From the NCBI GenBank assembly GCA_002255905.1, contig NKIN01000001.1, positions 372,001 to 436,000 of the forward strand: DNA of 64,000 nucleotides, written 5' to 3'. Positions 35,634-44,227 of the stretch are shown here, one piece after another. This stretch comes from Burkholderiales bacterium PBB1. Lineage in GTDB: Bacteria; Pseudomonadota; Gammaproteobacteria; Burkholderiales; Burkholderiaceae_C. The notes under the pieces were generated by a model. That model did not search any database. It saw nothing but the letters and a program-made list of their open reading frames with translations, and had not been told where the DNA came from. Made by a program: the position numbers and the translations under genes. Each line of letters starts with the position of its first letter. Within the stretch, counting starts at the first letter, position 1.

Positions 35634-36709
35634 GGCCGGATGAAACGCAGCCGGGGGCCTGCGCTGAGGGTCACGGGCTGGGTGGGATCGGCATCGAAGG
35701 GCTCTCCGTCGAGCATGTAGGTTGCCAAGCCGCTGATCTGCACGCGTTCGCAGCGCCCGCTGAGGTAGCCGTTGTCGGCATTCATCGCTGGCGTGTAGCG
35801 CCCGGTCAACAGGCGCGGCAGTGTGCGCCAGAAGTGCGGTGCGGACCGGCTGACCGAGGTCAGGCGAACCTCGCCCTGGCCTCGTGGTGCATACGGATCG
35901 AACAGGCCGGTGCGGTGCAGCAACGTTGTCGCCAGCAGCAGCCGCACAGGACCGTTCTGTGCGCCGCACACCCCAGCATCGACTTGCAGGCTCGGGCAGC
36001 TCAGGCCCGAACGCCCGAGCATCGCACGCCCTGCCAGTCGCAGCAGATAGCCGAACGTGCTCAGGTCGCCGTGCTGATCGAGATCGGCACGGTGCTGGTG
36101 GCATTCACGGATCACGCTGTCGATCAGCGCCGCGGAAAAGAAAAAGCCGTGCCTCAGCGGGGCGCCAGCATGTTCGATGCGCAGCGCGCACCGCTCTTCC
36201 ACGGCCGCGTCCCAGCGCTGCTCATGGGCACGCAGCAGTGCCCGTTTCAGGGTTGGCAGGGCCCGTCCACCAGGCACCAGGTCGGCCGCCGTCAGGTTGG
36301 TGCGCCCACCGGGCAGCACCAGCAGATCCGGCGTCCAGGCGCCTGCTGGAAGGTTCGACAGCTGATCCACGATGGCACACACCGTGCCGTCGCCAGCGAG
36401 CAGCATCACCTGGCGTTGATGCCGCTTGAGGATGCCCGCGATGGCCGCGCGCGTGGCGTCCGGGCTGTCGACGGTGACCACCTCGGCGCCATGCGAACGC
36501 GCCAATGCCGTGGCCCGCGCCGCCAGGCCGCGCGAGGCGCTGAAGCTGCGTGGGTTGACGATCAGGCACGGAGGCGTGCTGGACGCGGCAACGATCGAGG
36601 AGTCCGGCGTTGCCAGCGCGGAGGCGCTCGCGTTCAAGAGTGCCCGGTGCCCGGCGACCACGCGCGCATCGCCGATTGCCCCGGTGGTGTCTGCCGAGCC
36701 GACTGCCAT
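35630..36709 (-). CDS. Diacylglycerol-kinase-fold lipid kinase, candidate ceramide/sphingoid kinase
   Basis: The ATG at 36709 gives 359 residues but overlaps the desaturase gene by 76 bp. A TTG at 36637 that overlaps the desaturase stop (TTGA) is an alternative that keeps the whole catalytic domain. The DAGK/sphingosine kinase pattern is present: CLIVNPRSFSASRG, the nucleotide loop MLLAGDGTVCAIVDQL (AGDGT for the usual GGDGT) and LLVLPGGRTNLTAADL. The C-terminal beta domain ends with ATYMLDGEPFDAD, also typical. Such kinases phosphorylate diacylglycerol, sphingosine or ceramide. In this locus ceramide-1-phosphate formation is the attractive reading. It is coupled to the ABC transporter gene. 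Confidence 0.78.
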   Translation of the reverse strand: MAVGSADTTGAIGDARVVAGHRALLNASASALATPDSSIVAASSTPPCLIVNPRSFSASRGLAARATALARSHGAEVVTVDSPDATRAAIAGILKRHQRQVMLLAGDGTVCAIVDQLSNLPAGAWTPDLLVLPGGRTNLTAADLVPGGRALPTLKRALLRAHEQRWDAAVEERCALRIEHAGAPLRHGFFFSAALIDSVIRECHQHRADLDQHGDLSTFGYLLRLAGRAMLGRSGLSCPSLQVDAGVCGAQNGPVRLLLATTLLHRTGLFDPYAPRGQGEVRLTSVSRSAPHFWRTLPRLLTGRYTPAMNADNGYLSGRCERVQISGLATYMLDGEPFDADPTQPVTLSAGPRLRFIRP

Positions 36710-37752
36710 AACTCGCGGACGGCACCGAAGTAGCTGTCGCGGTTGCAACCCCGGTACAGCGCATCGGCCGGCAGGCCGGCCATCAGTCGCCGATGTGCCT
36801 CGCCCAGGTGGTGGTAGGGCAGGGCCGGGAACATGTGGTGCAGTGCGTGGTAGCGCAGGCCGACGGGAAACATGAACACCGTCAGCCAAGTCTGCCCGGT
36901 GATGTTGATCGACTCGGCCACCTGCTCGGCCATCGTCATGCGCTCGCCGCCATTGACATAGCGATGAGCCGCCAGATTGCGCACCCAGTTCAGCCCGAGC
37001 GTGAACGCGAGCAGCGCATAGCCCATGAAGAACTGCGTGACGCTGATCGATCCCTGCCAGATCAAGAAGGCAATGGTGGCGAGGTAAGCAAAGCACAGGG
37101 CCTCGACGATCAACAGATGCCGCTCGTCGCGCTTCGGGAAGCGCTTGGCGTAGTACGGGTTCGACACTGCGGCGGAAACCCGGGTCAGCACCCATTCACG
37201 CATGCCACTGTGGAACCACGACAGCGGGCCCAGCACGCCGAAACGCACGATCATGAACAGCGGCAGCAACGGTGCCTGGCCGACGTACTTCAGTGTCTCG
37301 GCTTGCGGCGAGGAGCCCAGCGGCAGGTACTCGCCGTCGGCCGGGGTGCCGAACTGCAGGTGGTTGTGATGTTCGATGTGGTTGCGGTACAGCACCCAAG
37401 GCATCAGCAGCGGGATGCCCAGCAGCAGGTTCCAGGTGCGCTTGAACCCGGTCATCTGGCCGCCGGGCATGTGGACGATCTCGTGTATGAACGTCCCGAC
37501 GCGGAAGAAGAGCACGCTGGCGCCGAGAAAGGCCAGGATCTGCAGTGCACTCCAGGCCGGCGCGGTGAAGTAGATCGCGGTCAAGGCCCAGGCGGCAGCC
37601 GAACTCAGCAGCAGGTCGGTCCAGTAGATCGCAGCGGAGCGGCGAAACAGGTCGCCGATCAGGCTGCGAGCCCGTTCTTGCCAGGCGGGGTCGAGTGCGA
37701 CGCCCGGCGATGCGCTGACGACGGGCTCGTCGAGGGTGGCGGTAGCGGTCAC
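36634..37752 (-). CDS. Membrane fatty-acid/sphingolipid desaturase or hydroxylase
   Basis: This 372-residue protein starts at GTG 37752. It has the three histidine boxes of the membrane di-iron desaturase family: HEIVH, HIEHHNH (as NHIEHHNHLQF), and HALHHMFPALPYHH near the C-terminus. Four membrane helices are visible, for example LLLSSAAAWALTAIYF. Members introduce double bonds or hydroxyls into acyl chains or sphingoid bases. Its operon (desaturase, lipid kinase, ABC transporter, acyltransferase) points to a lipid of this locus, perhaps the sphingoid base. The start lies 9 bp after a terminator-like hairpin and has no clear ribosome-binding site, so its expression control is odd. Confidence 0.85.
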   Translation of the reverse strand: MTATATLDEPVVSASPGVALDPAWQERARSLIGDLFRRSAAIYWTDLLLSSAAAWALTAIYFTAPAWSALQILAFLGASVLFFRVGTFIHEIVHMPGGQMTGFKRTWNLLLGIPLLMPWVLYRNHIEHHNHLQFGTPADGEYLPLGSSPQAETLKYVGQAPLLPLFMIVRFGVLGPLSWFHSGMREWVLTRVSAAVSNPYYAKRFPKRDERHLLIVEALCFAYLATIAFLIWQGSISVTQFFMGYALLAFTLGLNWVRNLAAHRYVNGGERMTMAEQVAESINITGQTWLTVFMFPVGLRYHALHHMFPALPYHHLGEAHRRLMAGLPADALYRGCNRDSYFGAVRELWQSARQTPPGQSAMRAWSPGTGHS

Positions 37753-37760
37753 GGCAAAGC

Positions 37761-37779
37761 AAAAAAAGGGGGATCCCCC
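37761..37779 (-). terminator. Intrinsic terminator or leader hairpin after amiC
   Basis: On the minus strand a perfect palindrome GGGGGATCCCCC is followed directly by seven T residues. This is the shape of a rho-independent terminator 18 bp after the amiC stop. Because the desaturase GTG lies only nine bases further on, the same hairpin could also control expression of the lipid operon. Confidence 0.7.
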
Positions 37780-37797
37780 AAGGATACCCGTTCGACC

Positions 37798-39204
37798 TCA
37801 GGTTCCGCGGTTCCGAGCCAGTGGCGGGTTCTTTGCGAAGTAGCGTTTGATGCCTGTGCACAACGCTTCGACCAGCCGCGCGCGGTAGCGCTCGTCGCGC
37901 AGCTTGGCCTCTTCGTCAGGATTGGAGATGAAGGCCGTCTCCACGAGGATCGACGGGATGTCGGGCGCCTTCAGCACCGCGAAGCCGGCCTGTTCGACAC
38001 GGGCCTTGTGCAGCCGCCCGACGCGGCCGATCTGGCCCAGCACCTCGCTGCCCAGGCGCAGGCTGTCCTTGATCTGCGCGGTGGTGCTCATGTCGAGCAG
38101 GGCGTGCATCACCGAGGTGTCCTTCACCTTGACGTTGATCCCGCCGACCGCGTCGGCCAGGTTTTCGCGGTTCGCCATCCAGCGCGCGGCCGCACTGCTG
38201 GCGCCCCCCTGACTCAGCGCAAACACCGAGGCCCCACGCGCTGCCGGCGTGAAGAAGGCATCGGCATGGATCGACACGAACAGGTCGGCCTGCACCCGCC
38301 GTGCCTTGCGCACCCGGTCTTGCAGCGGCACGAAGAAATCGGCGTCGCGCGTCAGCATGGCGCGCATGCCGGGCACGGCGTTCAGTTGTTCGCGCAATTG
38401 CAACGCGACCGCCAGCGCCACGTCTTTTTCGCGCAGTCCGCTCGGGCCGATGGCGCCCGGGTCTTCGCCGCCATGGCCGGGGTCGAGCGCGACGATCACC
38501 AGCCGGTTGATGCGCTTGGATGACTTGGTGGACGTGTCGCCGGCCTCTGCGGCCGCCCGGGTCGGGCCGGGGTGCGAGGCGGAGGCCTCGGCCGTGGCCG
38601 GACGGCTCGACACCGGGGCGCTGGCACCGGGACCCGGTGCCGAGGCTGCCGCTGGCCGATCGACCTGGCCGATGAACTCTCCCAGCGCATCGCGCACGGC
38701 TTGTGCGGCCTGCTGCTCGGCCTGTTCCCGCTCCTGCACCAGCGCGAGCAGCAGATCGGGCTCGTGAGTCGGGTAGAGATCGAACACCAGCCGGTGCCGG
38801 TACGCCGCCACAGGGGCCAGCGCAAACAACTGCGGTTGGATGGATTGCTTGAGGTCGATCACCAGCCGCACCACGCGGGGCTGGTACTGCCCGACGCGCA
38901 CACCGGCGATGAAAGGGTCATCGGCGCGCACCTGCCCGACCAGATCACGCAGCTGCGGGCTCAGGTCGAGCCCGTCGACATCGATCACCAGCCGCGGCGG
39001 GTTTTCCGCCAGGAAGTGCTTCGCGGCCAGCGCGTTGTCGGACTCGATCGTGACGCGGGTGTAGTCCGCCGCCGGCCAGACCCGCACCGCGACGATGGTG
39101 GCTCCGTTCGCGAGATGCCGCCCGCCCAGCGCCAGCACCAGTGTGCCCATGCGCGCCAGCGCCCGGCGACGAGCCGGACATCGCGGGCGCAGCGCTGCTG
39201 TCAT
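37798..39204 (-). CDS. amiC: N-acetylmuramoyl-L-alanine amidase with AMIN domain
   Basis: This protein is 468 residues from the ATG at 39204, which overlaps the tsaE stop (ATGA). An N-terminal Arg-rich Tat-like leader (CPARRRALARMGTLVLALGG) is followed by an AMIN peptidoglycan-targeting domain (YTRVTIESDNALAAKHF, VRLVIDLKQSIQPQ), a Pro/Ala linker and an amidase_3 domain. Zinc ligands and catalytic residues are seen in order: ALDPGHGGEDPGAIG, REKDVALAV, VSIHADAF and ILVETAFISN. It cleaves septal peptidoglycan in the periplasm during daughter-cell separation. tsaE-amiC is a conserved pair in Burkholderiales. Confidence 0.93.
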   Translation of the reverse strand: MTAALRPRCPARRRALARMGTLVLALGGRHLANGATIVAVRVWPAADYTRVTIESDNALAAKHFLAENPPRLVIDVDGLDLSPQLRDLVGQVRADDPFIAGVRVGQYQPRVVRLVIDLKQSIQPQLFALAPVAAYRHRLVFDLYPTHEPDLLLALVQEREQAEQQAAQAVRDALGEFIGQVDRPAAASAPGPGASAPVSSRPATAEASASHPGPTRAAAEAGDTSTKSSKRINRLVIVALDPGHGGEDPGAIGPSGLREKDVALAVALQLREQLNAVPGMRAMLTRDADFFVPLQDRVRKARRVQADLFVSIHADAFFTPAARGASVFALSQGGASSAAARWMANRENLADAVGGINVKVKDTSVMHALLDMSTTAQIKDSLRLGSEVLGQIGRVGRLHKARVEQAGFAVLKAPDIPSILVETAFISNPDEEAKLRDERYRARLVEALCTGIKRYFAKNPPLARNRGT

Positions 39205-39704
39205 GGCAACAGCGAGAGGCCGAGGGGTGTCCCGGCCTGGAAAGTGACCTGCCGGCGGGTGTCGTCCTGATCGGTGGCTGCGCCCGATGCCGCGTCGGTC
39301 ATCGCGATCTCGATGCGCAGGTCGCTCGTGGGCAACAGGCCGGCGGCACGCTCCGGCCATTCGATCAGCTTCAGCCCGGGGCTTGCGAAGATCTCGCGGA
39401 AACCGGCATCCTCGAATTCCTGCGGGTCTTCGAAACGGTAGAAGTCGAAGTGCCAGATGCTCAGGCCGGGCAGGGCGTAGGGCTCCATCACGGCATAGGT
39501 CGGACTCTTGATCGGCCCGCTGACACCGAGCGCGCGCAGCAGGTGGCGCACGAAAGAGGTCTTGCCTGCGCCCAGGTTGCCGTGCAGCTCGATACAGGCG
39601 TGTCGCAGCGAAGGGCGGCCCGCCAGTTCGCAGGCGGTGGCTGCGCAGTCGGCCTCGTCGGCCCAAAGCACAGTGCGCGTGGTGCGGGCTTCTAAGATCG
39701 GCAT
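39201..39704 (-). CDS. tsaE: tRNA threonylcarbamoyladenosine biosynthesis ATPase TsaE
   Basis: This 167-residue protein starts at the ATG at 39704. The P-loop GNLGAGKTSFVRHLL is followed by the family-specific IKSPTYAVMEPYAL, IWHFDFYRFEDPQEFEDAGF and LKLIEWPER. TsaE is the ATPase partner of TsaB and TsaD in making the t6A37 modification of ANN-decoding tRNAs. The gene is divergent from queG across a 45-bp gap and coupled to amiC. Confidence 0.95.
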   Translation of the reverse strand: MPILEARTTRTVLWADEADCAATACELAGRPSLRHACIELHGNLGAGKTSFVRHLLRALGVSGPIKSPTYAVMEPYALPGLSIWHFDFYRFEDPQEFEDAGFREIFASPGLKLIEWPERAAGLLPTSDLRIEIAMTDAASGAATDQDDTRRQVTFQAGTPLGLSLLP

Positions 39705-39749
39705 GCCGGCGTTTGGCGGTGCTGTCGTTGGCAAGGAGAAGACAAAGGC

Positions 39750-40904
39750 ATGTGGACTGCGGACCGTGTGGACCCGACGCTGTGGTGGCCGCGCATGCAG
39801 GCGTGGGCGAACGAGATGGGATTTTCCCAGATCGGTGTGTCCGACGTCGATCTCAGCGCGGCAGAACCCGGCCTGCAGGCGTGGTTGTCCGAAGGCTGCC
39901 ATGGTGCGATGGACTACATGGCGCGTCATGGCCTCAAGCGCGCCCGGCCAGCCGAATTGGTGCCCGGCACCTTGCGGGTGCTGACCGCGCGCATGAACTA
40001 CCTGCCGGCTGTGCTGCCTGACGCGACCGATGATTGGCAGGCCATCGAATGGCAACGGCTGAGGACACCGGGGCAAGCGACCGTGTCCGTCTATGCCCGG
40101 GGCCGCGACTACCACAAGGTGCTGCGCCAACGCCTGCAAGCGCTGGCCGATCGCATCGCCGCTGCCATTGGCCCGTTCGGCTACCGCGTCTTCACCGATT
40201 CAGCGCCTGTGCTCGAGGTGGAGCTCGCCACCCGCAGCGGCCCGGGTTGGCGCGGCAAGCACACGCTGGCGCTGCACCGCGACGCGGGATCGATGTTCTT
40301 TCTCGGCGAGATCTACCTCGATCTGCCGCTGCCGGTGACGCTGCCTGCGGATGCGCACTGCGGCAGCTGCAGCGCCTGCATCGATGTGTGCCCGACCCAG
40401 GCCATCGTGGCGCCGTACCGGCTCGATGCGCGCCGCTGCATCAGCTACCTGACCATCGAACACCCCGGCCCGATTCCGCTCGAGTTCCGCGAGCCGATGG
40501 GCAACCGCATCTACGGCTGCGACGACTGCCAGCTGGTGTGCCCCTGGAACAAGTACGCGCAGCGCAGTGCACTGCCCGATTTCGATGTGCGTCCGGCACT
40601 CGCCAACCCGACCCTGCTCGAACTGTGGGCCTGGACCGAAGCCGATTTCCTGCGCCACACCGAAGGCAGTGCCATCCGCCGCATCGGCCACGAGCGCTGG
40701 CAGCGCAACCTCGCGGTGGCCATGGGCAATGCGCTGCGAACCTCGACCGATGCCGTCTGGGGTGCCGCACTGCGAGCGGCCCTGGTGGCAGCACGTGAAG
40801 GCGCGAGCGATCTCGTGCGCGAGCACATCGACTGGGCGCTTGCCGGTGCGCCTGCCGATGGCGTCAGGGCCCCGCACCCACCGCCAGCCACAGCGGCACG
40901 CTGA
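39750..40904 (+). CDS. queG: Epoxyqueuosine reductase
   Basis: This 384-residue protein performs the last step of queuosine synthesis in tRNA, reducing epoxyqueuosine with a cobalamin cofactor. Two 4Fe-4S clusters are evident from CGSCSACIDVCPTQAIV (about residues 204-220) and CDDCQLVCPWNKY. The N-terminal domain has GFSQIGVSDVDLS and MDYMARHGLKRARP. The 3' end overlaps the convergent AEC transporter gene by 41 bp. Confidence 0.95.
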   Translation: MWTADRVDPTLWWPRMQAWANEMGFSQIGVSDVDLSAAEPGLQAWLSEGCHGAMDYMARHGLKRARPAELVPGTLRVLTARMNYLPAVLPDATDDWQAIEWQRLRTPGQATVSVYARGRDYHKVLRQRLQALADRIAAAIGPFGYRVFTDSAPVLEVELATRSGPGWRGKHTLALHRDAGSMFFLGEIYLDLPLPVTLPADAHCGSCSACIDVCPTQAIVAPYRLDARRCISYLTIEHPGPIPLEFREPMGNRIYGCDDCQLVCPWNKYAQRSALPDFDVRPALANPTLLELWAWTEADFLRHTEGSAIRRIGHERWQRNLAVAMGNALRTSTDAVWGAALRAALVAAREGASDLVREHIDWALAGAPADGVRAPHPPPATAAR

Positions 40905-41763
40905 CCATTCCGAGCAGCGTCGACAACGTCACCAGGCCCGCGACGAACGGGCCGTTACCGCCCATGCGCACCGCCAGCACATAGGCGCTCGACGCGGTGG
41001 GCAGCGCGGCGAACACCAGCACCACCGCATGCTGCGTGGGCGTCAGCGTGAGCCACGACGCCAGCCCCCACGCGATCAGCGGCAGCACTCCGTGGCGTAT
41101 GGTCATCAGCGCAGCGGCCAGGCGGGGCGCGGCTTTCAGGCCCCCGAGCTTCAGCCCCGCCCCGACCGCCATCAGGCCCAGCGGGATGGCTGCCAGGCCC
41201 ATCCGGTGCAGCGTGGTGCCGACGACATCCGGCAGATACAACTGCGCGACGTTGAACGACAGCCCGGCGAGCGTGCCCAGGATCAGCGGGTTGCTCAGCA
41301 GCTCACGGCCGTAGTGGTGGCCACCGTGGCGTGCCAGCGGCCAGACGGCGCCCACGTTGCAGATCGGCACGCCGAGCGCGATCAGCAACGCCATCGAGGT
41401 CAGTGCCTCGGCACCGCCCAGACGCTCGGCCACGGCCAGCGCGATGAACGAGTTGAAGCGAAACGCCGTCTGCGCTCCCGAGGCATGCAACTGCGCATCG
41501 ACGCCCGGCCACCACTTCAGCGCATACGCCAGCGCGACGCCGCACAACAGCGTGCCCACGCCTACTACTGCCAGGTTGGCGGTCTGCGCCGGGTGCAGCG
41601 GGCTTCTCGTGATCGACACGAACAACAGCACCGGGAACAGCAGGTGGTAGGTGAGCCGCTCGACCGCATCCCACACCGTTCGGTTCAGCAGCGTGTAGCG
41701 GCACAGCAGAAAACCGAGCCCGATCAGCAGCAGATCGGGCACCAGCAGCAAGGCATTCGACAT
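40864..41763 (-). CDS. AEC-family (auxin efflux carrier-type) membrane transporter
   Basis: This protein is 299 residues from the ATG at 41763 (MSNALLLVPDLLLIGLGFLL); the longer frame upstream adds a hydrophilic leader and is less likely. Ten hydrophobic helices are arranged as two five-helix repeats, with FRFNSFIALAVAERLGG and a conserved NPLILGTLAGL segment. AEC proteins export small organic anions such as malate or malonate in bacteria. The neighbours give no clue to the substrate. Confidence 0.85.
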   Translation of the reverse strand: MSNALLLVPDLLLIGLGFLLCRYTLLNRTVWDAVERLTYHLLFPVLLFVSITRSPLHPAQTANLAVVGVGTLLCGVALAYALKWWPGVDAQLHASGAQTAFRFNSFIALAVAERLGGAEALTSMALLIALGVPICNVGAVWPLARHGGHHYGRELLSNPLILGTLAGLSFNVAQLYLPDVVGTTLHRMGLAAIPLGLMAVGAGLKLGGLKAAPRLAAALMTIRHGVLPLIAWGLASWLTLTPTQHAVVLVFAALPTASSAYVLAVRMGGNGPFVAGLVTLSTLLGMVSVPLWLAVGAGP

Positions 41764-41794
41764 ACCGAGCGAGTGTGCCAGCGAGAATCGCCGC

Positions 41795-42697
41795 ATGAGC
41801 CCGCTCCACGACAGCGCTGCCGCGATCGACCGCTTCATCGACGCACTGTGGATCGAGGACGGCTTGTCGGCCAACACCCTGGCCGCCTACCGGCGCGACC
41901 TGACGCTGTATGCGCATTGGCTCGCAGGCACTCCGGCTGCCGCGCTCAATGCCACCACCGAAACCCATCTGCGCGACTACGCGGTGACGCGCCACGCCGG
42001 CAGCAAGGCCAGCAGCACGAATCGTCGGCTGGCGGTTTTCAAGCGCTACTTCCGCTGGGCGCTGCGCGAAAACCTGATCACTGCCGACCCCACACTGAAG
42101 CTGCTGGCCGCCAAGCAGCCGCTGCGCGTGCCCAAGGTGCTGAGCGAAGCGCAGGTCGAGGCGCTGCTGGCCGCACCTGATGTGGACACGCCGCTGGGCC
42201 TGCGCGACCGCACGATGCTGGAGCTGATGTATGCCAGCGGCCTGCGCGTGAGCGAGCTGGTCACGCTGAAGACGGTGCATCTGGGCCTGGTCGAAGGCGC
42301 CTTGCGCGTCACCGGCAAGGGTGCCAAGGAGCGGCTGGTGCCCTTCGGCGAGGAAGCACGGGCGTGGCTCACCCGCTATCTGGCGTCCGCGCGGGCCGAC
42401 ATACTGAAAAAGCAGGTGAGCGATGCATTGTTCGTCACCGCGCGTGGTGGGCCGATGACGCGGCAGATGTTCTGGCGGCTGATCAAGCAGCATGCGCTGC
42501 ACGGCGGGGTGCACGTGCCGCTGTCGCCCCACACCTTGCGGCACGCCTTTGCCACTCACCTGCTGAACCACGGTGCTGACCTGCGGGCGGTGCAGATGTT
42601 GCTAGGGCATACCGACATCTCGACGACGACGATCTACACCCACGTCGCGCGCGAACGGTTGAAAACGTTGCATGCAGCCCATCACCCTCGCGGGTGA
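41795..42697 (+). CDS. xerD: Site-specific tyrosine recombinase XerD
   Basis: This 300-residue protein has the SAM-like N-terminal domain (SANTLAAYRRDLTLYAHWL) and all catalytic residues: R151 in GLRVSEL, K175 in TGKGAKERLVP, H246 and R249 in PHTLRHAFATHLL, H272 in LGHTDIS and nucleophile Y281 in IYTHV. It works with XerC to resolve chromosome dimers at dif. The length and motifs fit XerD rather than a phage integrase, and no att sites or mobile genes are next to it. Confidence 0.9.
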   Translation: MSPLHDSAAAIDRFIDALWIEDGLSANTLAAYRRDLTLYAHWLAGTPAAALNATTETHLRDYAVTRHAGSKASSTNRRLAVFKRYFRWALRENLITADPTLKLLAAKQPLRVPKVLSEAQVEALLAAPDVDTPLGLRDRTMLELMYASGLRVSELVTLKTVHLGLVEGALRVTGKGAKERLVPFGEEARAWLTRYLASARADILKKQVSDALFVTARGGPMTRQMFWRLIKQHALHGGVHVPLSPHTLRHAFATHLLNHGADLRAVQMLLGHTDISTTTIYTHVARERLKTLHAAHHPRG

Positions 42698-42763
42698 TTC
42701 CAGATCAGACTCAGGGGTTATGCGGGTGCGCAATGGTGTCGCCGAGCTGAAAACCCGCACTTC

Positions 42764-42769
42764 TACAAT
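42764..42769 (+). promoter_or_regulatory. Possible -10 element of the phosphomutase gene
   Basis: TACAAT lies 29 bp before the ATG at 42799 in the 101-bp gap after xerD. The -35 region 17 bp upstream (GCCGAG) does not match consensus, so this is a weak candidate. Confidence 0.3.
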
Positions 42770-42798
42770 CCGCCGCAACCCACAAAGGCCCATCCTCC

Positions 42799-44190
42799 AT
42801 GAAAGTCACCGCGTCCAATTTCAAGGCTTACGACATCCGTGGCATCGTTGGCAAGACGGTCGATGAGACCTTTGCCGAACACCTGGGCCGCGCCTTCGGC
42901 AGCGAGGCCATCAAGGCCGGCGAGAAGGCGGTGGCGGTGGGGCGCGATGGGCGTTTGTCGGGGCCGGCACTGGCTGCGGCATTGATCCGTGGGCTGGCTT
43001 CCACCGGGCTCGATGTGGTGGACCTGGGCGCGATCACCACCCCCATGCTGTATTACGTGGCCGCCACGCGCGGGCGCAAGGGCTGCCACAGCGGGATCAT
43101 GGTCACCGGCAGCCACAACCCCAAGGACTACAACGGCTTCAAGATGGTGCTGGCCGGCCGCGCCATCTACGGCGACGACATCCAGGCCCTGCGCGTACGT
43201 ATGGAAGCCGAGGACTATGTGGTGAAGCCCGGCCGCTCGGCGACGATGGACATCGTGCCCGAGTACAGCGCGCGCATCACCGGCGACGCCAAGCTGAAGC
43301 GCCCGATGAAGATCGTGGTCGACTCGGGCAACGGCATCCCCGGTGCTTCTGCCCCCGGCATCCTGCGCGCGCTGGGCTGCGAGGTGACCGAGCTGTACTC
43401 GAAGGTCGATGGCGACTTCCCCAATCACCACCCCGACCCCAGCAAGCCCGAGAACCTGGCCGATTTGATCCGCACCGTGCAGACCACCGATGCAGAGATC
43501 GGCCTGGCCTTCGACGGCGACGGCGACCGCCTGGGCGTGGTGACCAAAGACGGCAACATCATCTACCCCGACCGCCAGCTGATGCTGTTCGCGAAAGACG
43601 TGCTCAGCCGCAACGCCGGCGCCACCATCATCTTCGACGTGAAGTGCACCCAGCGCCTGGCGCCGGTGATCCGCAAGGCCGGCGGCAAGCCACTGATGTG
43701 GAAGACCGGCCACTCGCTGGTCAAGGCCAAGATGAAGCAGGTGAAGGCCCCGCTGGCCGGCGAAATGAGCGGCCACATCTTCTTTGGCGAGCGCTGGTAC
43801 GGCTTCGACGACGCCACCTACACCGCGGCGCGGCTGCTGGAGATATTGAGCCGCAGCAAGGACCCGAGCAAGGTGTTGAACGCCTTGCCCACCAGCTTCA
43901 ACACCCCCGAGCTGAACGTGCCCTGCGCCGAAGGTGAGCCCAAGGTGCTGGTGCAGAAGCTGCTGGAAACCGCCAAGTTCCCGGGCGCGCTGGAAGTCAT
44001 CACCATCGACGGGCTGCGTGCTGAATACAAGGACGGCTTCGGCCTCATCCGATCATCGAACACCACACCGGTGCTGGTGATGCGCTTCGAGGGCCACACC
44101 GAGAAGGCGCTGCACCGTATCGAGGCCGATTTCATGGCCGCGCTGCTGGCCGTGAAGCCCGACGCCCAGATCGCCAAGGCGGCGCACTGA
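42799..44190 (+). CDS. Phosphomannomutase/phosphoglucomutase
   Basis: This 463-residue alpha-D-phosphohexomutase has the phosphoserine loop VTGSHNPKDYNGFK (Ser105), the metal loop DGDGDR (239-244), the sugar-binding GEMSGHIFF and the phosphate-binding RSSNTTPVLVMRFEG. Family length is about 460, so it is complete. It interconverts hexose 6- and 1-phosphates and so supplies GDP-mannose or UDP-glucose pathways for LPS and exopolysaccharide, and could feed the glycosyltransferases of this window. It is followed by waaA in the same direction. Confidence 0.92.
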   Translation: MKVTASNFKAYDIRGIVGKTVDETFAEHLGRAFGSEAIKAGEKAVAVGRDGRLSGPALAAALIRGLASTGLDVVDLGAITTPMLYYVAATRGRKGCHSGIMVTGSHNPKDYNGFKMVLAGRAIYGDDIQALRVRMEAEDYVVKPGRSATMDIVPEYSARITGDAKLKRPMKIVVDSGNGIPGASAPGILRALGCEVTELYSKVDGDFPNHHPDPSKPENLADLIRTVQTTDAEIGLAFDGDGDRLGVVTKDGNIIYPDRQLMLFAKDVLSRNAGATIIFDVKCTQRLAPVIRKAGGKPLMWKTGHSLVKAKMKQVKAPLAGEMSGHIFFGERWYGFDDATYTAARLLEILSRSKDPSKVLNALPTSFNTPELNVPCAEGEPKVLVQKLLETAKFPGALEVITIDGLRAEYKDGFGLIRSSNTTPVLVMRFEGHTEKALHRIEADFMAALLAVKPDAQIAKAAH

Positions 44191-44227
44191 CCAAAGCCTT
44201 CCGGCCCCGGGCTGCCCGCTGACCGCT

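Noticed and set aside
35630-37195. A 521-codon kinase with a long N-terminal extension
   Set aside because: The extension runs antiparallel in frame over the desaturase coding region and has no lipid kinase features; the start is placed at 36709 or 36637.
40567-42180. Plus-strand open frame of about 540 codons over queG, the AEC gene and xerD
   Set aside because: It crosses three real genes on both strands and is rich in Gln, His and Arg, as expected from a GC-driven shadow.
41795-42697. Tyrosine recombinase as a sign of a phage or integrative element
   Set aside because: Length and motifs match XerD, neighbours are housekeeping genes, and no attachment repeats or phage genes are visible.
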